DNA from: Henricia sp. BOLD:AAB3569 | Taxonomy: Eukaryota; Echinodermata; Asteroidea; Spinulosida; Echinasteridae | Assembly (NCBI GenBank): GCA_037783545.1 | Contig: JBBELK010001504.1 | Coordinates: forward strand, 62,001-126,000 | Direction: 5' to 3' | Length of the DNA stretch: 64,000 nucleotides | Shown: piece by piece, positions 48,457-61,500 of the stretch | How the letters are laid out: every line of letters starts with the position of its first letter | Position numbering within the stretch: the first letter of the stretch is position 1 | Notes under the pieces: generated by a model | What the model was told of the DNA's origin: nothing | Seen by the model: only the letters and a program-made list of their open reading frames with translations | Databases searched by the model: none | Made by a program: the position numbers and the translations under genes

Positions 48457-50822
48457 ATGCAAAATTTGAAGTTCGTCGGAACATTTTTCGACCTCCAAAT
48501 TTGCCGACGTTTGGACCACACTTTAACCAAAATCCCGTCCCAAACTGGGCCGTGTCAACGACAGTCCGAAGGACTGAGCATGCGCACGAGTCAGGAGTAC
48601 ACCAAAGAGGTGTGTACAGACAGCCACAGGTTGCGGGAGCATCCAGGAAGCGCCAACCCCTTGTTTTTCTAAACTCTGAAATTTCTCTGCCATTTCCCGG
48701 CGAAAGTCTGTCAATTTTTTAGGACAAGTGCGCAATATAGAGTCTTTGGAGCATGCAAAATTTGAAGTTAGTCCGAACCTTTTTCGACCTCCAAATTTGC
48801 CGACGTTTGGACCACACTTTGACCAAAATCCCGTCCCAAACTGGGCCGTGTCAACGACAGTCCGAAGGACTGAGCATGCGCACGAGTCAGGAGTACACCA
48901 AAGAGGTGTGTACAGACAGCCACAGGTTGCGGGAGCATCCAGGAAGCGCCAACCCCTTTTTTTTCTAAACTCTGAAATTTCTCTGCCATTTCCCGGCGAA
49001 AGTCTGTCAATTTTTTACGACAAGTGCGCAATATAGAGTCTTTGGAGCATGCACAATTTGAAGTTCGTCGGAACATTTTTCGACCTCCAAATTTGCCGAC
49101 GTTTGGACCACACTTTGACCCAAATCCCGTCCCAAACTGGGCCGTGTCAACGACAGTCCGAAGGACTGAGCATGCGCACGAGTCAGGAGTACACCAAAGA
49201 GGTGTGTACAGACAGCCACAGGTTGCGGGAGCATCCAGGAAGCGCCAACCCCTTTTTTTTCTAAACTCTGAAATTTCTCTGCCATTTCCCGGCGAAAGTC
49301 TGTCAATTTTTCAGGACAAGTGCGCAATATAGAGTCTTTGGAGCATGAACAATTTGAAGTTCGTCGGAACATTTTTCGACCTCCAAATTTGCCGACGTTT
49401 GGACCACACTTTGACCAAAATCCCGTCCCAAACTGGGCCGTGTCAACGACAGTCCGAAGGACTGAGCATGCGCACGAGTCAGGAGTACACCAAAGAGGTG
49501 TGTACAGACAGCCACAGGTTGCGGGAGCTTCCAGGAAGCGCCAACCCCTTTTTTTTCTAAACTCTGAAATTTCTCTGCCATTTCCCGGCGAAAGTCTGTC
49601 AATTTTTTAGGACAAGTGCGCAATATAGAGTCTTTGGAGCATGCAAAATTTGAAGTTCGTCGGAACATTTTTCGACCTCCAAATTTGCCGACGTTTGGAC
49701 CACACTTTGACCAAAATCCCGTCCCAAACTGGGCCGTGTCAACGACAGTCCGAAGGACTGAGCATGCGCACGAGTCAGGAGTACACCAAAGAGGTGTGTA
49801 CAGACAGCCACAGGTTGCGGGAGCATCCAGGAAGCGCTAACCCCTTTTTTTCTAAACTCTGAAATTTCTCTGCCATTTCCCGGCGAAAGTCTGTCAATTT
49901 GTTAGGACAAGTGCGCAATATAGAGTCTTTGGAGCATGCAAAATTTGAAGTTCGTCGGAACATTTTTCGACCTCCAAATTTGCCGACGTTTGGACCACAC
50001 TTTGACCAAAATCCCGTCCCAAACTGGGCCGTGTCAACGACAGTCCGAAGGACTGAGCATGCGCACGAGTCAGGAGTACAGCAAAGAGGTGTGTACAGAC
50101 AGCCACAGGTTGCGGGAGCATCCAGGAAGCGCCAACCCCTTTTTTTTCTAAACTCTGAAATTTCTCTGCCATTTCCCGGCGAAAGTCTGTCAATTTTTTA
50201 GGACAAGTGCGCAATATAGAGTCTTTGGAGCATGCACAATTTGAAGTTCGTCGGAACATTTTTCGACCTCCAAATTTGCCGACGTTTGGACCACACTTTG
50301 ACCAAAATCCCGTCCCAAACTGGGCCGTGTCAACGACAGTCCGAAGGACTGAGCATGCGCACGAGTCAGGAGTACACCAAAGAGGTGTGTACAGACAGCC
50401 ACAGGTTGCGGGAGCATCCAGGAAGCGCCAACCCCTTTTTTTTCTAAACTCTGAAATTTCTCTGCCATTTCCCGGCGAAAGTCTGTCAATTTTTTAGGAC
50501 AAGTGCGCAATATAGAGTCTTTGGAGCATGCAAAATTTGAAGTTCGTCGGAACATTTTTCGACCTCCAAATTTGCCGACGTTTGGACCACACTTTGACCA
50601 AAATCCCGTCCCAAACTGGGCCGTGTCAACGACAGTCCGAAGGACTGAGCATGCGCACGAGTCAGGAGTACACCAAAGAGGTGTGTACAGACAGCCACAG
50701 GTTGCGGGAGCATCCAGGAAGCGACAACCCCTTTTTTTCTAAACTCTGAAATTTCTCTGCCATTTCCCGGCGAAAGTCTGTCAATTTTTTAGGACAAGTG
50801 CGCAATATAGAGTCTTTGGAGC
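48457..50822. repeat. Long-range duplicated block, copy 2 (partner 41,111-43,477)
   Basis: Units 165-172 repeat the copy-1 marker series: CCCCTTGTTTTTC (48,658), GTTAGTCCGAACC (48,767), TTTTTCAGG (49,306), GAGCTTCC (49,526), GCGCTAACC (49,835), TTTGTT + TACAGCAAAG (49,898 and 50,078), GCGACAACC (50,720). Private changes are CTTTAACC (48,523), TTTTTTACGAC (49,014), CACAATTTG where copy 1 has AAAATTTG (49,049) and GACCCAAATCC (49,128). Confidence 0.85.
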
Positions 50823-53800
50823 ATGCAAAATTTGAAGTTCGTCGGAACATTTTTCGACCTCCAAATTTGCCGACGTTTGGACCACACTTTGACCAAAATC
50901 CCGTCCCAAACTGGGCCGTGTCAACGACAGTCCGAAGGACTGAGCATGCGCACGAGTCAGGAGTACACCAAAGAGGTGTGTACAGACAGCCACAGGTTGC
51001 GGGAGCATCCAGGAAGCGACAACCCCTTTTTTTCTAAACTCTGAAATTTCTCTGCCATTTCCCGGCGAAAGTCTGTCAATTTTTTAGGACAAGTGCGCAA
51101 TATAGAGTCTTTGGAGCATGCACAATTTGAAGTTCGTCGGAACATTTTTCGACCTCCAAATTTGCCGACGTTTGGACCACACTTTGACCAAAATCCCGTC
51201 CCAAACTGGGCCGTGTCAACGACAGTCCGAAGGACTGAGCATGCGCACGAGTCAGGAGTACACCAAAGAGGTGTGTACAGACAGCCACAGGTTGCGGGAG
51301 CAACCAGGAAGCGCCAACCCCTTTTTTTTCCTAAACTCTGAAATTTCTCTGCCATTTCCCGGCGAAAGTCTGTCAATTTTTTAGGACAAGTGCGCAATAT
51401 AGAGTCTTTGGAGCATGCAAAATTTGAAGTTCGTCGGAACATTTTTCGACCTCCAAATTTGCCGACGTTTGGACCACACTTTGACCAAAATCCCGTCCCA
51501 AACTGGGCCGTGTCAACGACAGTCCGAAGGACTGAGCATGCGCACGAGTCAGGAGTACACCAAAGAGGTGTGTACAGACAGCCACAGGTTGCGGGAGCAT
51601 CCAGGAAGCGACAACCCCTTTTTTTCTAAACTCTGAAATTTCTCTGCCATTTCCCGGCGAAAGTCTGTCAATTTTTTAGGACAAGTGCGCAATATAGAGT
51701 CTTTGGAGCATGCACAATTTGAAGTTCGTCGGAACATTTTTCGACCTCCAAATTTGCCGACGTTTGGACCACACTTTGACCAAAATCCCGTCCCAAACTG
51801 GGCCGTGTCAACGACAGTCCGAAGGACTGAGCATGCGCACGAGTCAGGAGTACACCAAAGAGGTGTGTACAGACAGCCACAGGTTGCGGGAGCAACCAGG
51901 AAGCGCCAACCCCTTTTTTTCCTAAACTCTGAAATTTCTCTGCCATTTCCCGGCGAAAGTCTGTCAATTTTTTAGGACAAGTGCGCAATATAGAGTCTTT
52001 GGAGCATGCAAAATTTGAAGTTCGTCGGAACATTTTTCGACCTCCAAATTTGCCGACGTTTGGACCACACTTTGACCAAAATCCCGTCCCAAACTGGGCC
52101 GTGTCAACGACAGTCCGAAGGACTGAGCATGCGCACGAGTCAGGAGTACACCAAAGAGGTGTGTACAGACAGCCACAGGTTGCGGGAGCATCCAGGAAGC
52201 GCCAACCCCTTTTTTTTCTAAACTCTGAAATTTCTCTGCCATTTCCCGGCGAAAGTCTGTCAATTTGTTAGGACAAGTGCGCAATATAGAGTCTTTGGAG
52301 CATGCAAAATTTGAAGTTCGTCGGAACATTTTTCGACCTCCAAATTTGCCGACGTTTGGACCACACTTTGACCAAAATCCCGTCCCAAACTGGGCCGTGT
52401 CAACGACAGTCCGAAGGACTGAGCATGCGCACGAGTCAGGAGTACAGCAAAGAGGTGTGTACAGACAGCCACAGGTTGCGGGAGCATCCAGGAAGCGCCA
52501 ACCCCTTTTTTTTCTAAACTCTGAAATTTCTCTGCCATTTCCCGGCGAAAGTCTGTCAATTTTTTAGGACAAGTGCGCAATATAGAGTCTTTGGAGCATG
52601 CAAAATTTGAAGTTCGTCGGAACATTTTTCGACCTCCAAATTTGCCGACGTTTGGACCACACTTTGACCAAAATCCCGTCCCAAACTGGGCCGTGTCAAC
52701 GACAGTCCGAAGGACTGAGCATGCGCACGAGTCAGGAGTACACCAAAGAGGTGTGTACAGACAGCCACAGGTTGCGGGAGCATCCAGGAAGCGCCAACCC
52801 TTTTTTTTTCTAAACTCTGAAATTTCTGTGCCATTTCCCGGCGAAAGTCTGTCAATTTTTTAGGACAAGTGCGCAATATAGAGTCTTTGGAGCATGCAAA
52901 ATTTGAAGTTCGTCGGAACATTTTTCGACCTCCAAATTTGCCGACGTTTGGACCACACTTTGACCAAAATCCCGTCCCAAACTGGGCCGTGTCAACGACA
53001 GTCCGAAGGACTGAGCATGCGCACGAGTCAGGAGTACACCAAAGAGGTGTGTACAGACAGCCACAGGTTGCGGGAGCATCCAGGAAGCGACAACCCCTTT
53101 TTTTCTAAACTCTGAAATTTCTCTGCCATTTCCTGGCGAAAGTCTGTCAATTTTTTAGGACAAGTGCGCAATATATAGAGTCTTTGGAGCATGCAAAATT
53201 TGAAGTTCGTCGGAACATTTTTCGACCTCCAAATTTGCCGACGTTTGGACCACACTTTGACCAAAATCCCGTCCCAAACTGGGCCGTGTCAACGACAGTC
53301 CGAAGGACTGAGCATGCGCACGAGTCAGGAGTACAGCAAAGAGGTGTGTACAGACAGCCACAGGTTGCGGGAGCATCCAGGAAGCGCCAACCCCTTTTTT
53401 TTCTAAACTCTGAAATTTCTCTGCCATTTCCCGGCGAAAGTCTGTCAATTTTTTAGGACAAGTGCGCAATATAGAGTCTTTGGAGCATGCAAAATTTGAA
53501 GTTCGTCGGAACATTTTTCGACCTCCAAATTTGCCGACGTTTGGACCACACTTTGACCAAAATCCCGTCCCAAACTGGGCCGTGTCAACGACAGTCCGAA
53601 GGACTGAGCATGCGCACGAGTCAGGAGTACACCAAAGAGGTGTGTACAGACAGCCACAGGTTGCGGGAGCATCCAGGAAGCGCCAACCCCTTTTTTTTCT
53701 AAACTCTGAAATTTCTGTGCCATTTCCCGGCGAAAGTCTGTCAATTTTTTAGGACAAGTGCGCAATATAGAGTCTTTGGAGCATGCAAAATTTGAAGTTC

Positions 53801-54077
53801 GTCGGAACATTTTTCGACCTCCAAATTTGCCGACGTTTGGACCACACTTTGACCAAAATCCCGTCCCAAACTGGGCCGTGTCAACGACAGTCCGAAGGAC
53901 TGAGCATGCGCACGAGTCAGGAGTACACCAAAGAGGTGTGTACAGACAGCCACAGGTTGCGGGAGCATCCAGGAAGCGACAACCCCTTTTTTTCTAAACT
54001 CTGAAATTTCTCTGCCATTTCCCGGCGAAAGTCTGTCAATTTTTTAGGACAAGTGCGCAATATAGAGTCTTTGGAGC
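50823..54077. repeat. Mosaic segment with a three-monomer duplication (offset 889 bp)
   Basis: Units 173-183. Units 178-180 (52,301-53,189: TACAGCAAAG, TTCTGTGCC, GCGACAACC) are repeated as units 181-183 (53,190-54,076). The boundary before unit 181 has an extra TA (ATATATAGAG at 53,171). Units 174-176 alternate CACAATTTG/GCAACC with AAAATTTG/GCGACAACC. CCTGGCG, a CpG-to-TpG change, is at 53,142. Confidence 0.82.
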
Positions 54078-57000
54078 ATGCACAATTTGAAGTTCGTCGG
54101 AACATTTTTCGACCTCCAAATTTGCCGACGTTTGGACCACACTTTGACCAAAATCCCGTCCCAAACTGGGCCGTGTCAACGACAGTCCGAAGGACTGAGC
54201 ATGCGCACGAGTCAGGAGTACACCAAAGAGGTGTGTACAGACAGCCACAGGTTGCGGGAGCAACCAGGAAGCGCCAACCCCTTTTTTTTTTCCTAAACTC
54301 TGAAATTTCTCTGCCACCATTCCCGGCGAAAGTCTGTCAATTTGTTAGGACAAGTGCGCAATATAGAGTCTTTGGAGCATGCAAATTTGAAGTCGTCGGA
54401 ACATTTTTCGACCTCCAAATTTGCCGACGTTTGGACCACACTTTGACCAAAATCCCGTCCCAAACTGGGCCGTGTCAACGACAGTCCGAAGGACTGAGCA
54501 TGCGCACGAGTCAGGAGTACACCAAAGAGGTGTGTACAGACAGCCACAGGTTGCGGGAGCATCCAGGAAGCGACAACCCATTTTTTTCTAAACTCTGAAA
54601 TTTCTCTGCCATTTCCCGGCGAAAGTCTGTCAATTTTTTAGGACAAGTGCGCAATATAGAGTCTTTGGAGCATGCACAATTTGAAGTTCGTCGGAACATT
54701 TTCGACCTCCAAATTTGCCGACGTTTGGACCACACTTTGACCAAAATCCCGTCCCAAACTGGGCCGTGTCAACGACAGTCCGAAGGACTGAGCATGCGCA
54801 CGAGTCAGGAGTACACCAAAGAGGTGTGTACAGACAGCCACAGGTTGCGGGAGCATCCAGGAAGCGCCAACCCCTTTTTTTTCTAAACTCTGAAATTTCT
54901 CTGCCATTTCCCGGCGAAAGTCCTGTCAATTTGTTAGGACAAGTGCGCAATATAGAGTCTTTGGAGCATGCAAAATTGAAGTTCGTCGGAACATTTTTCG
55001 ACCTCCAAATTTGCCGACGTTTGGACCACACTTTGACCAAAATCCCGTCCCAAACTGGGCCGTGTCAACGACAGTCCGAAGGACTGAGCATGCGCACGAG
55101 TCAGGAGTACAGCAAAGAGGTGTGTACAGACAGCCACAGGTTGCGGGAGCATCCAGGAAGCGCCAACCCCTTTTTTTTCTAAACTCTGAAATTTCTCTGC
55201 CATTTCCCGGCGAAAGTCTGTCAATTTTTTAGGACAAGTGCGCAATATAGAGTCTTTGGAGCATGCAAAATTTGAAGTTCGTCGGAACATTTTTCGACCT
55301 CCAAATTTGCGACGTTTGGACCACACTTTGACCAAAATCCCGTCCCAAACTGGGCCGTGTCAACGACAGTCCGAAGGACTGAGCATGCGCACGAGTCAGG
55401 AGTACACCAAAGAGGTGTGTACAGACAGCCACAGGTTTGCGGGAGCATCCAGGAAGCGCCAACCCCTTTTTTTTCTAAACTCTGAAATTTCTGTGCCATT
55501 TCCCGGCGAAAGTCTGTCAATTTTTTAGGACAAGTGCGCAATATAGAGTCTTTGGAGCATGCAAAATTTGAAGTTCGTCGGAACATTTTTCGACCTCCAA
55601 ATTTGCCGACGTTTTGGACCACACTTTGACCAAAATCCCGTCCCAAACTGGGCCGTGTCAACGACAGTCCGAAGACTGAGCATGCGCACGAGTCAGGAGT
55701 ACAGCAAAGAGGTGTGTACAGACAGCCACAGGTTGCGGGAGCATCAGGAAGCGCCAACCCCTTTTTTTCTCTAAACTCTGAAATTTCTTCTGCCATTTCC
55801 CGGCGAAAGTCTGTCAATTTTTAGGACAAGTGCGCAATATAGAGTCTTTGGAGCATGCAAAATTTGAAGTTCGTCGGAACATTTTTCGACCTCCAAATTT
55901 GCCGACGTTTGGACCACACTTTGACCAAAATCCCGTCCCAAACTGGGCCGTGTCAACGACAGTCCGAAGGACTGAGCATGCGCACGAGTCAGGAGTACAC
56001 CAAAGAGGTGTGTACAGACAGCCACAGGTTGCGGGAGCATCCAGGAAGCGCCAACCCCTTTTTTTTTCTAAACTCTGAAATTTCTCTGCCATTTCCCGGC
56101 GAAAGTCTGTCAATTTTTTAGGACAAGTGCGCAATATAGAGTCTTTGGAGCATGCAAAATTTGAAGTTCGTCGGAATATTTTTCGACCTCCAAATTTGCC
56201 GACGTTTGGACCACACTTTGACCAAAATCCCGTCCCAAACTGGGCCGTGTCAACGACAGTCCGAAGGACTGAGCATGCGCACGAGTCAGGAGTACACCAA
56301 AGAGGTGTGTACAGACAGCCACAGGTTGCGGGAGCATCCAGGAAGCGCCAACCCCCTTTTTTTTCTAAACTCTAAAATTTCTCTGCCATTTCCCGGCGAA
56401 AGTCTGTCAATTTTTTAGGACAAGTGCGCAATATAGAGTCTTTGGAGCATGCAAAATTGAAGTTCGTCGGAACATTTTTCGACCTCCAAATTTGCCGACG
56501 TTTGGACCCACACTTTGACCAAAATCCCGTCCCAAACTGGGCCGTGTCAACGACAGTCCAAAGGACTGAGCATGCGCACGAGTCAGGAGTACACCAAAGA
56601 GGTGTGTACAGACAGCCACAGGTTGCGGGAGCATCCAGGAAGCGCCAACCCCTTTTTTTTCTAAACTCTGAAATTTCTCTGCCATTTCCCGGCGAAAGTC
56701 TGTCAATTTTTTAGGACAAGTGCGCAATATAGAGTCTTTGGAGCATGCAAAATTTGAAGTTCGTCGGAACATTTTTCGACCTCCAAATTTGCCGACGTTT
56801 GGACCACACTTTGACCAAAATCCCGTCCAAACTGGGCCGTGTCAACGACAGTCCGAAGGACTGAGCATGCGCACGAGTCAGGAGTACACCAAAGAGGTGT
56901 GTACAGACAGCCACAGGTTGCGGGAGCATCCAGGAAGCGACAACCCCTTTTTTTCTAAACTCTGAAATTTCTCTGCCATTTCCCGGCGAAAGTCTGTCAT

Positions 57001-57332
57001 TTTTTTAGGACAAGTGCGCAATATAGAGTCTTTGGAGCATGCAAAATTTGAAGTTCGTCGGAACATTTTTCGACCTCCAAATTTGCCGACGTTTGGACCA
57101 CACTTTGACCAAAATCCCGTCCCAAACTGGGCCGTGTCAACGACAGTCCGAAGGACTGAGCATGCGCACGAGTCAGGAGTACACCAAAGAGGTGTGTACA
57201 GACAGCCACAGGTTGCGGGAGCATCCAGGAAGCGACAACCCCTTTTTTTCTAAACTCTGAAATTTCTCTGCCATTTCCCGGCGAAAGTCTGTCAATTTTT
57301 AGGACAAGTGCGCAATATAGAGTCTTTGGAGC
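54078..57332. repeat. Indel-rich stretch of otherwise typical monomers
   Basis: Units 184-194 keep the usual markers (TACAGCAAAG at 55,110 and 55,702; TTCTGTGCC at 55,490; GCGACAACC) but carry about 17 isolated small indels outside the T-tract: near 54,316, 54,384, 54,393, 54,700, 54,922, 54,975, 55,309, 55,436, 55,613, 55,674, 55,745, 55,788, 55,818, 56,457, 56,508, 56,827 and 57,297. All but one change a single base, and most shorten or lengthen a run of 2-6 identical bases. The rest of the window has only a handful. Poor consensus quality is the simplest explanation; see findings. Confidence 0.85.
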
Positions 57333-58516
57333 ATGCAAAATTTGAAGTTCGTCGGAACATTTTTCGACCTCCAAATTTGCCGACGTTTGGACCACACTTT
57401 GACCAAAATCCCGTCCCAAACTGGGCCGTGTCAACGACAGTCCGAAGGACTGAGCATGCGCACGAGTCAGGAGTACACCAAAGAGGTGTGTACAGACAGC
57501 CACAGGTTGCGGGAGCATCCAGGAAGCGCAAACCCCTTTTTTTTCTAAACTCTGAAATTTCTCTGCCATTTCCCGGCGAAAGTCTGTCAATTTTTTAGGA
57601 CAAGTGCGCAATATAGAGTCTTTGGAGCATGCAAAATTTGAAGTTCGTCGGAACATTTTTCGACCTCCAAATTTGCCGACGTTTGGACCACACTTTGACC
57701 AAAATCCCGTCCCAAACTGGGCCGTGTCAACGACAGTCCGAAGGACTGAGCATGCGCACGAGTCAGGAGTACACCAAAGAGGTGTGTACAGACAGCCACA
57801 GGTTGCGGGAGCATCCAGGAAGCGACAACCCCTTTTTTTCTAAACTCTGAAATTTCTCTGCCATTTCCCGGCGAAAGTCTGTCAATTTTTTAGGACAAGT
57901 GCGCAATATAGAGTCTTTGGAGCATGCACAATTTGAAGTTCGTCGGAACATTTTTCGACCTCCAAATTTGCCGACGTTTGGACCACACTTTGACCAAAAT
58001 CCCGTCCCAAACTGGGCCGTGTCAACGACAGTCCGAAGGACTGAGCATGCGCACGAGTCAGGAGTACACCAAAGAGGTGTGTACAGACAGCCACAGGTTG
58101 CGGGAGCAACCAGGAAGCGCCAACCCCTTTTTTTCCTAAACTCTGAAATTTCTCTGCCATTTCCCGGCGAAAGTCTGTCAATTTTTTAGGACAAGTGCGC
58201 AATATAGAGTCTTTGGAGCATGCAAAATTTGAAGTTCGTCGGAACATTTTTCGACCTCCAAATTTGCCGACGTTTGGACCACACTTTGACCAAAATCCCG
58301 TCCCAAACTGGGCCGTGTCAACGACAGTCCGAAGGACTGAGCATGCGCACGAGTCAGGAGTACACCAAAGAGGTGTGTACAGACAGCCACAGGTTGCGGG
58401 AGCATCCAGGAAGCGCCAACCCCTTTTTTTCTCTAAACTCTGAAATTTCTCTGCCATTTCCCGGCGAAAGTCTGTCAATTTTTTAGGACAAGTGCGCAAT
58501 ATAGAGTCTTTGGAGC
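57333..58516. repeat. Ordinary array segment after the indel cluster
   Basis: Units 195-198. GCGCAAACC is at 57,527, GCGACAACC at 57,829 (the last in the window), and CACAATTTG + GCAACC + T7 CC at 57,924-58,135. T7 followed by CTCTAAAC, first seen near 55,762, recurs at 58,423. Indel frequency returns to the background level here. Confidence 0.8.
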
Positions 58517-61500
58517 ATGCAAAATTTGAAGTTCGTCGGAACATTTTTCGACCTCCAAATTTGACGACGTTTGGACCACACTTGGACCAAAATCCCGTCC
58601 CAAACTGGGCCCTGTCAACGACAGTCCGAAGGACTGAGCATGCGCACGAGTCAGGAGTACACCAAAGAGGTGTGTACAGACAGCCACAGGTTGCGGGAGC
58701 ATCCAGGAAGCGCCAACCCCTTTTTTTTCTAAACTCTGAAATTTCTCTGCCATTTCCCGGCGAAAGTCTGTCAATTTTTTAGGACAAGTGCGCAATATAG
58801 AGTCTTTGGAGCATGCAAAATTTGAAGTTCGTCGGAACATTTTTCGACCTCCAAATTTGCCGACGTTTGGACCACACTTTGACCAAAATCCCGTCCCAAA
58901 CTGGGCCGTGTCAACGACAGTCCGAAGGACTGAGCATGCGCACGAGTCAGGAGTACACCAAAGAGGTGTGTACAGACAGCCACAGGTTGCGGGAGCATCC
59001 AGGAAGCGCCAACCCCTTTTTTTCTCTAAACTCTGAAATTTCTCTGCCATTTCCCGGCGAAAGTCTGTCAATTTTTTAGGACAAGTGCGCAATATAGAGT
59101 CTTTGGAGCATGCAAAATGTGAAGTGCGTCGGAACATTTTTCGACCTCCAAATTTGCCGACGTTTGGACCACACTTTGACCAAAATCCCGTCCCAAACTG
59201 GGCCGTGTAAACGACAGTCCGAAGGACTGAGCATGCGCACGAGTCAGGAGTACACCAAAGAGGTGTGTACAGACAGCCACAGGTTGCGGGAGCATCCAGG
59301 AAGCGCCAACCCCTTTTTTTTTCTAAACTCTGAAATTTCTCTGCCATTTCCCGGCGAAAGTCTGTCAATTTTTTAGGACAAGTGCGCAATATAGAGTCTT
59401 TGGAGCATGCAAAATTTGAAGTTCGTCGGAACATTTTTCGACCTCCAAATTTGCCGACGTTTGGACCACACTTTGACCAAAATCCCGTCCCAAACTGGGC
59501 CGTGTCAACGACAGTCCGAAGGACTGAGCATGCGCACGAGTCAGGAGTACACCAAAGAGGTGTGTACAGACAGCCACAGGTTGCGGGAGCATCCAGGAAG
59601 CGCCAACCCCCTTTTTTTTCTAAACTCTGAAATTTCTCTGCCATTTCCTGGCGAAAGTCTGTCAATTTTTTAGGACAAGTGCGCAATATAGAGTCTTTGG
59701 AGCATGCAAAATGTGAAGTTCGTCGGAACATTTTTCGACCTCCAAATTTGCCGACGTTTGGACCACACTTTGACCAAAATCCCGTCCCAAACTGGGCCGT
59801 GTCAACGACAGTCCGAAGGACTGAGCATGCGCACGAGTCAGGAGTACACCAAAGAGGTGTGTACAGACAGCCACAGGTTGCGGGAGCATCCAGGAAGCGC
59901 CAACCCCCTTTTTTTTCTAAACTCTGAAATTTCTCTGCCATTTCCCGGCGAAAGTCTGTCAATTTTATAGGACAAGTGCGCAATATAGAGTCTTTGGAGC
60001 ATGCACAATTTGAAGTTCGTCGGAACTTTTTCGACCTCCAAATTTGCCGACGTTTGGACCACACTTTGACCAAAATCCCGTCCCAAACTGGGCCGTGTCA
60101 ACGACAGTCCGAAGGACTGAGCATTCGCACGAGTCAGGAGTACACCAAAGAGGTGTGTACAGACAGCCACAGGTTGCGGGAGCATCCAGGAAGCGCCAAC
60201 CCCCTTTTTTTTCTAAACTCTGAAATTTCTCTGCCATTTCCCGGCGAAAGTCTGTCAATTTTTTAGGACAAGTGCGCAATATAGAGTCTTTGGAGCATGC
60301 AAAATTTGAAGTTCGTCGGAACATTTTTCGACCTCCAATTTGCCGACGTTTGGACCACACTTTGAACAAAATCCCGTCCCAAACTGGGCCGTGTCAACGA
60401 CAGTCCGAAGGACTGAGCATGCGCACGAGTCAGGAGTACACCAAAGAGGTGTGTACAGACAGCCACAGGTTGCGGGAGCATCCAGGAAGCGCCAACCCCT
60501 TTTTTTTCTAAACTCTGAAATTTCTCTGCCATTTCCCGGCGAAAGTCTGTCAATTTTATAGGACAAGTGCGCAATATAGAGTCTTTGGAGCATGCACAAT
60601 TTGAAGTTCGTCGGAACTTTTTTCGACCTCCAAATTTGCCGACGTTTGGACCACACTTTGACCAAAATCCCGTCCCAAACTGGGCCGTGTCAACGACAGT
60701 CCGAAGGACTGAGCATTCGCACGAGTCAGGAGTACACCAAAGAGGTGTGTACAGACAGCCACAGGTTGCGGGAGCATCCAGGAAGCGCCAACCCCTTTTT
60801 TTTCTAAACTCTGAAATTTCTCTGCCATTTCCCGGCGAAAGTCTGTCAATTTTTTAGGACAAGTGCGCAATATAGAGTCTTTGGAGCATGCAAAATTTGA
60901 AGTTCGTCGGAACATTTTTCGACCTCCAAATTTGCCGACGTTTGGACCACACTTTGACCAAAATACCGTCCCAAACTGGGCCGTGTCAACGACAGTCCGA
61001 AGGACTGAGCATGCGCACGAGTCAGGAGTACACCAAAGAGGTGTGTACAGACAGCCACAGGTTGCGGGAGCATCCAGGAAGCGCCAACCCCTTTTTTTCT
61101 CTAAACTCTGAAATTTCTCTGCCATTTCCCGGCGAAAGTCTGTCAATTTTTTAGGACAAGTGCGCAATATAGAGTCTTTGGAGCATGCAAAATGTGAAGT
61201 TCGTCGGAACATTTTTCAACCTCCAAATTTGCCGACGTTTGGACCACACTTTGACCAAAATCCCGTCCCAAACTGGGCCGTGTCAACGACAGTCCGAAGG
61301 ACTGAGCATGCGCACGAGTCAGGAGTACACCAAAGAGGTGTGTACAGACAGCCACAGGTTGCGGGAGCATCCAGGAAGCGCCAACCCCTTTTTTTTCTAA
61401 ACTCTGAAATTTTTCTGCCATTTCCCGGCGAAAGTCTGTCAATTTTTTAGGACAAGTGCGCAATATAGAGTCTTTGGAGCATGCAAAATTTGAAGTTCGT

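Larger units (their letters stand above)
46437..48752. repeat. Tandem four-monomer repeat (2 x 1,158 bp) carrying truncated monomers
   Basis: Units 158-161 (46,436-47,593) and 162-165 (47,594-48,751) are adjacent copies. In each, the second unit lacks 26 bp net and has GCGCTAACC (46,902 and 48,060) with TTTGTT, and the fourth has CTTTAACC (47,365 and 48,523). The copies differ in the fourth unit's T-tract: T9 then AAAC at 47,505, versus CCCCTTGTTTTTC at 48,658. The latter links the second copy to the following 7,345-bp-related block. Confidence 0.88.

Noticed and set aside
58475..60073. 532-codon minus-strand open frame as a real cysteine-containing repeat-protein gene
   Set aside because: It is explained by a run of 297-bp monomers. 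The opposite strand is similarly open, there is no start context or splice structure, and variants ignore reading frame.
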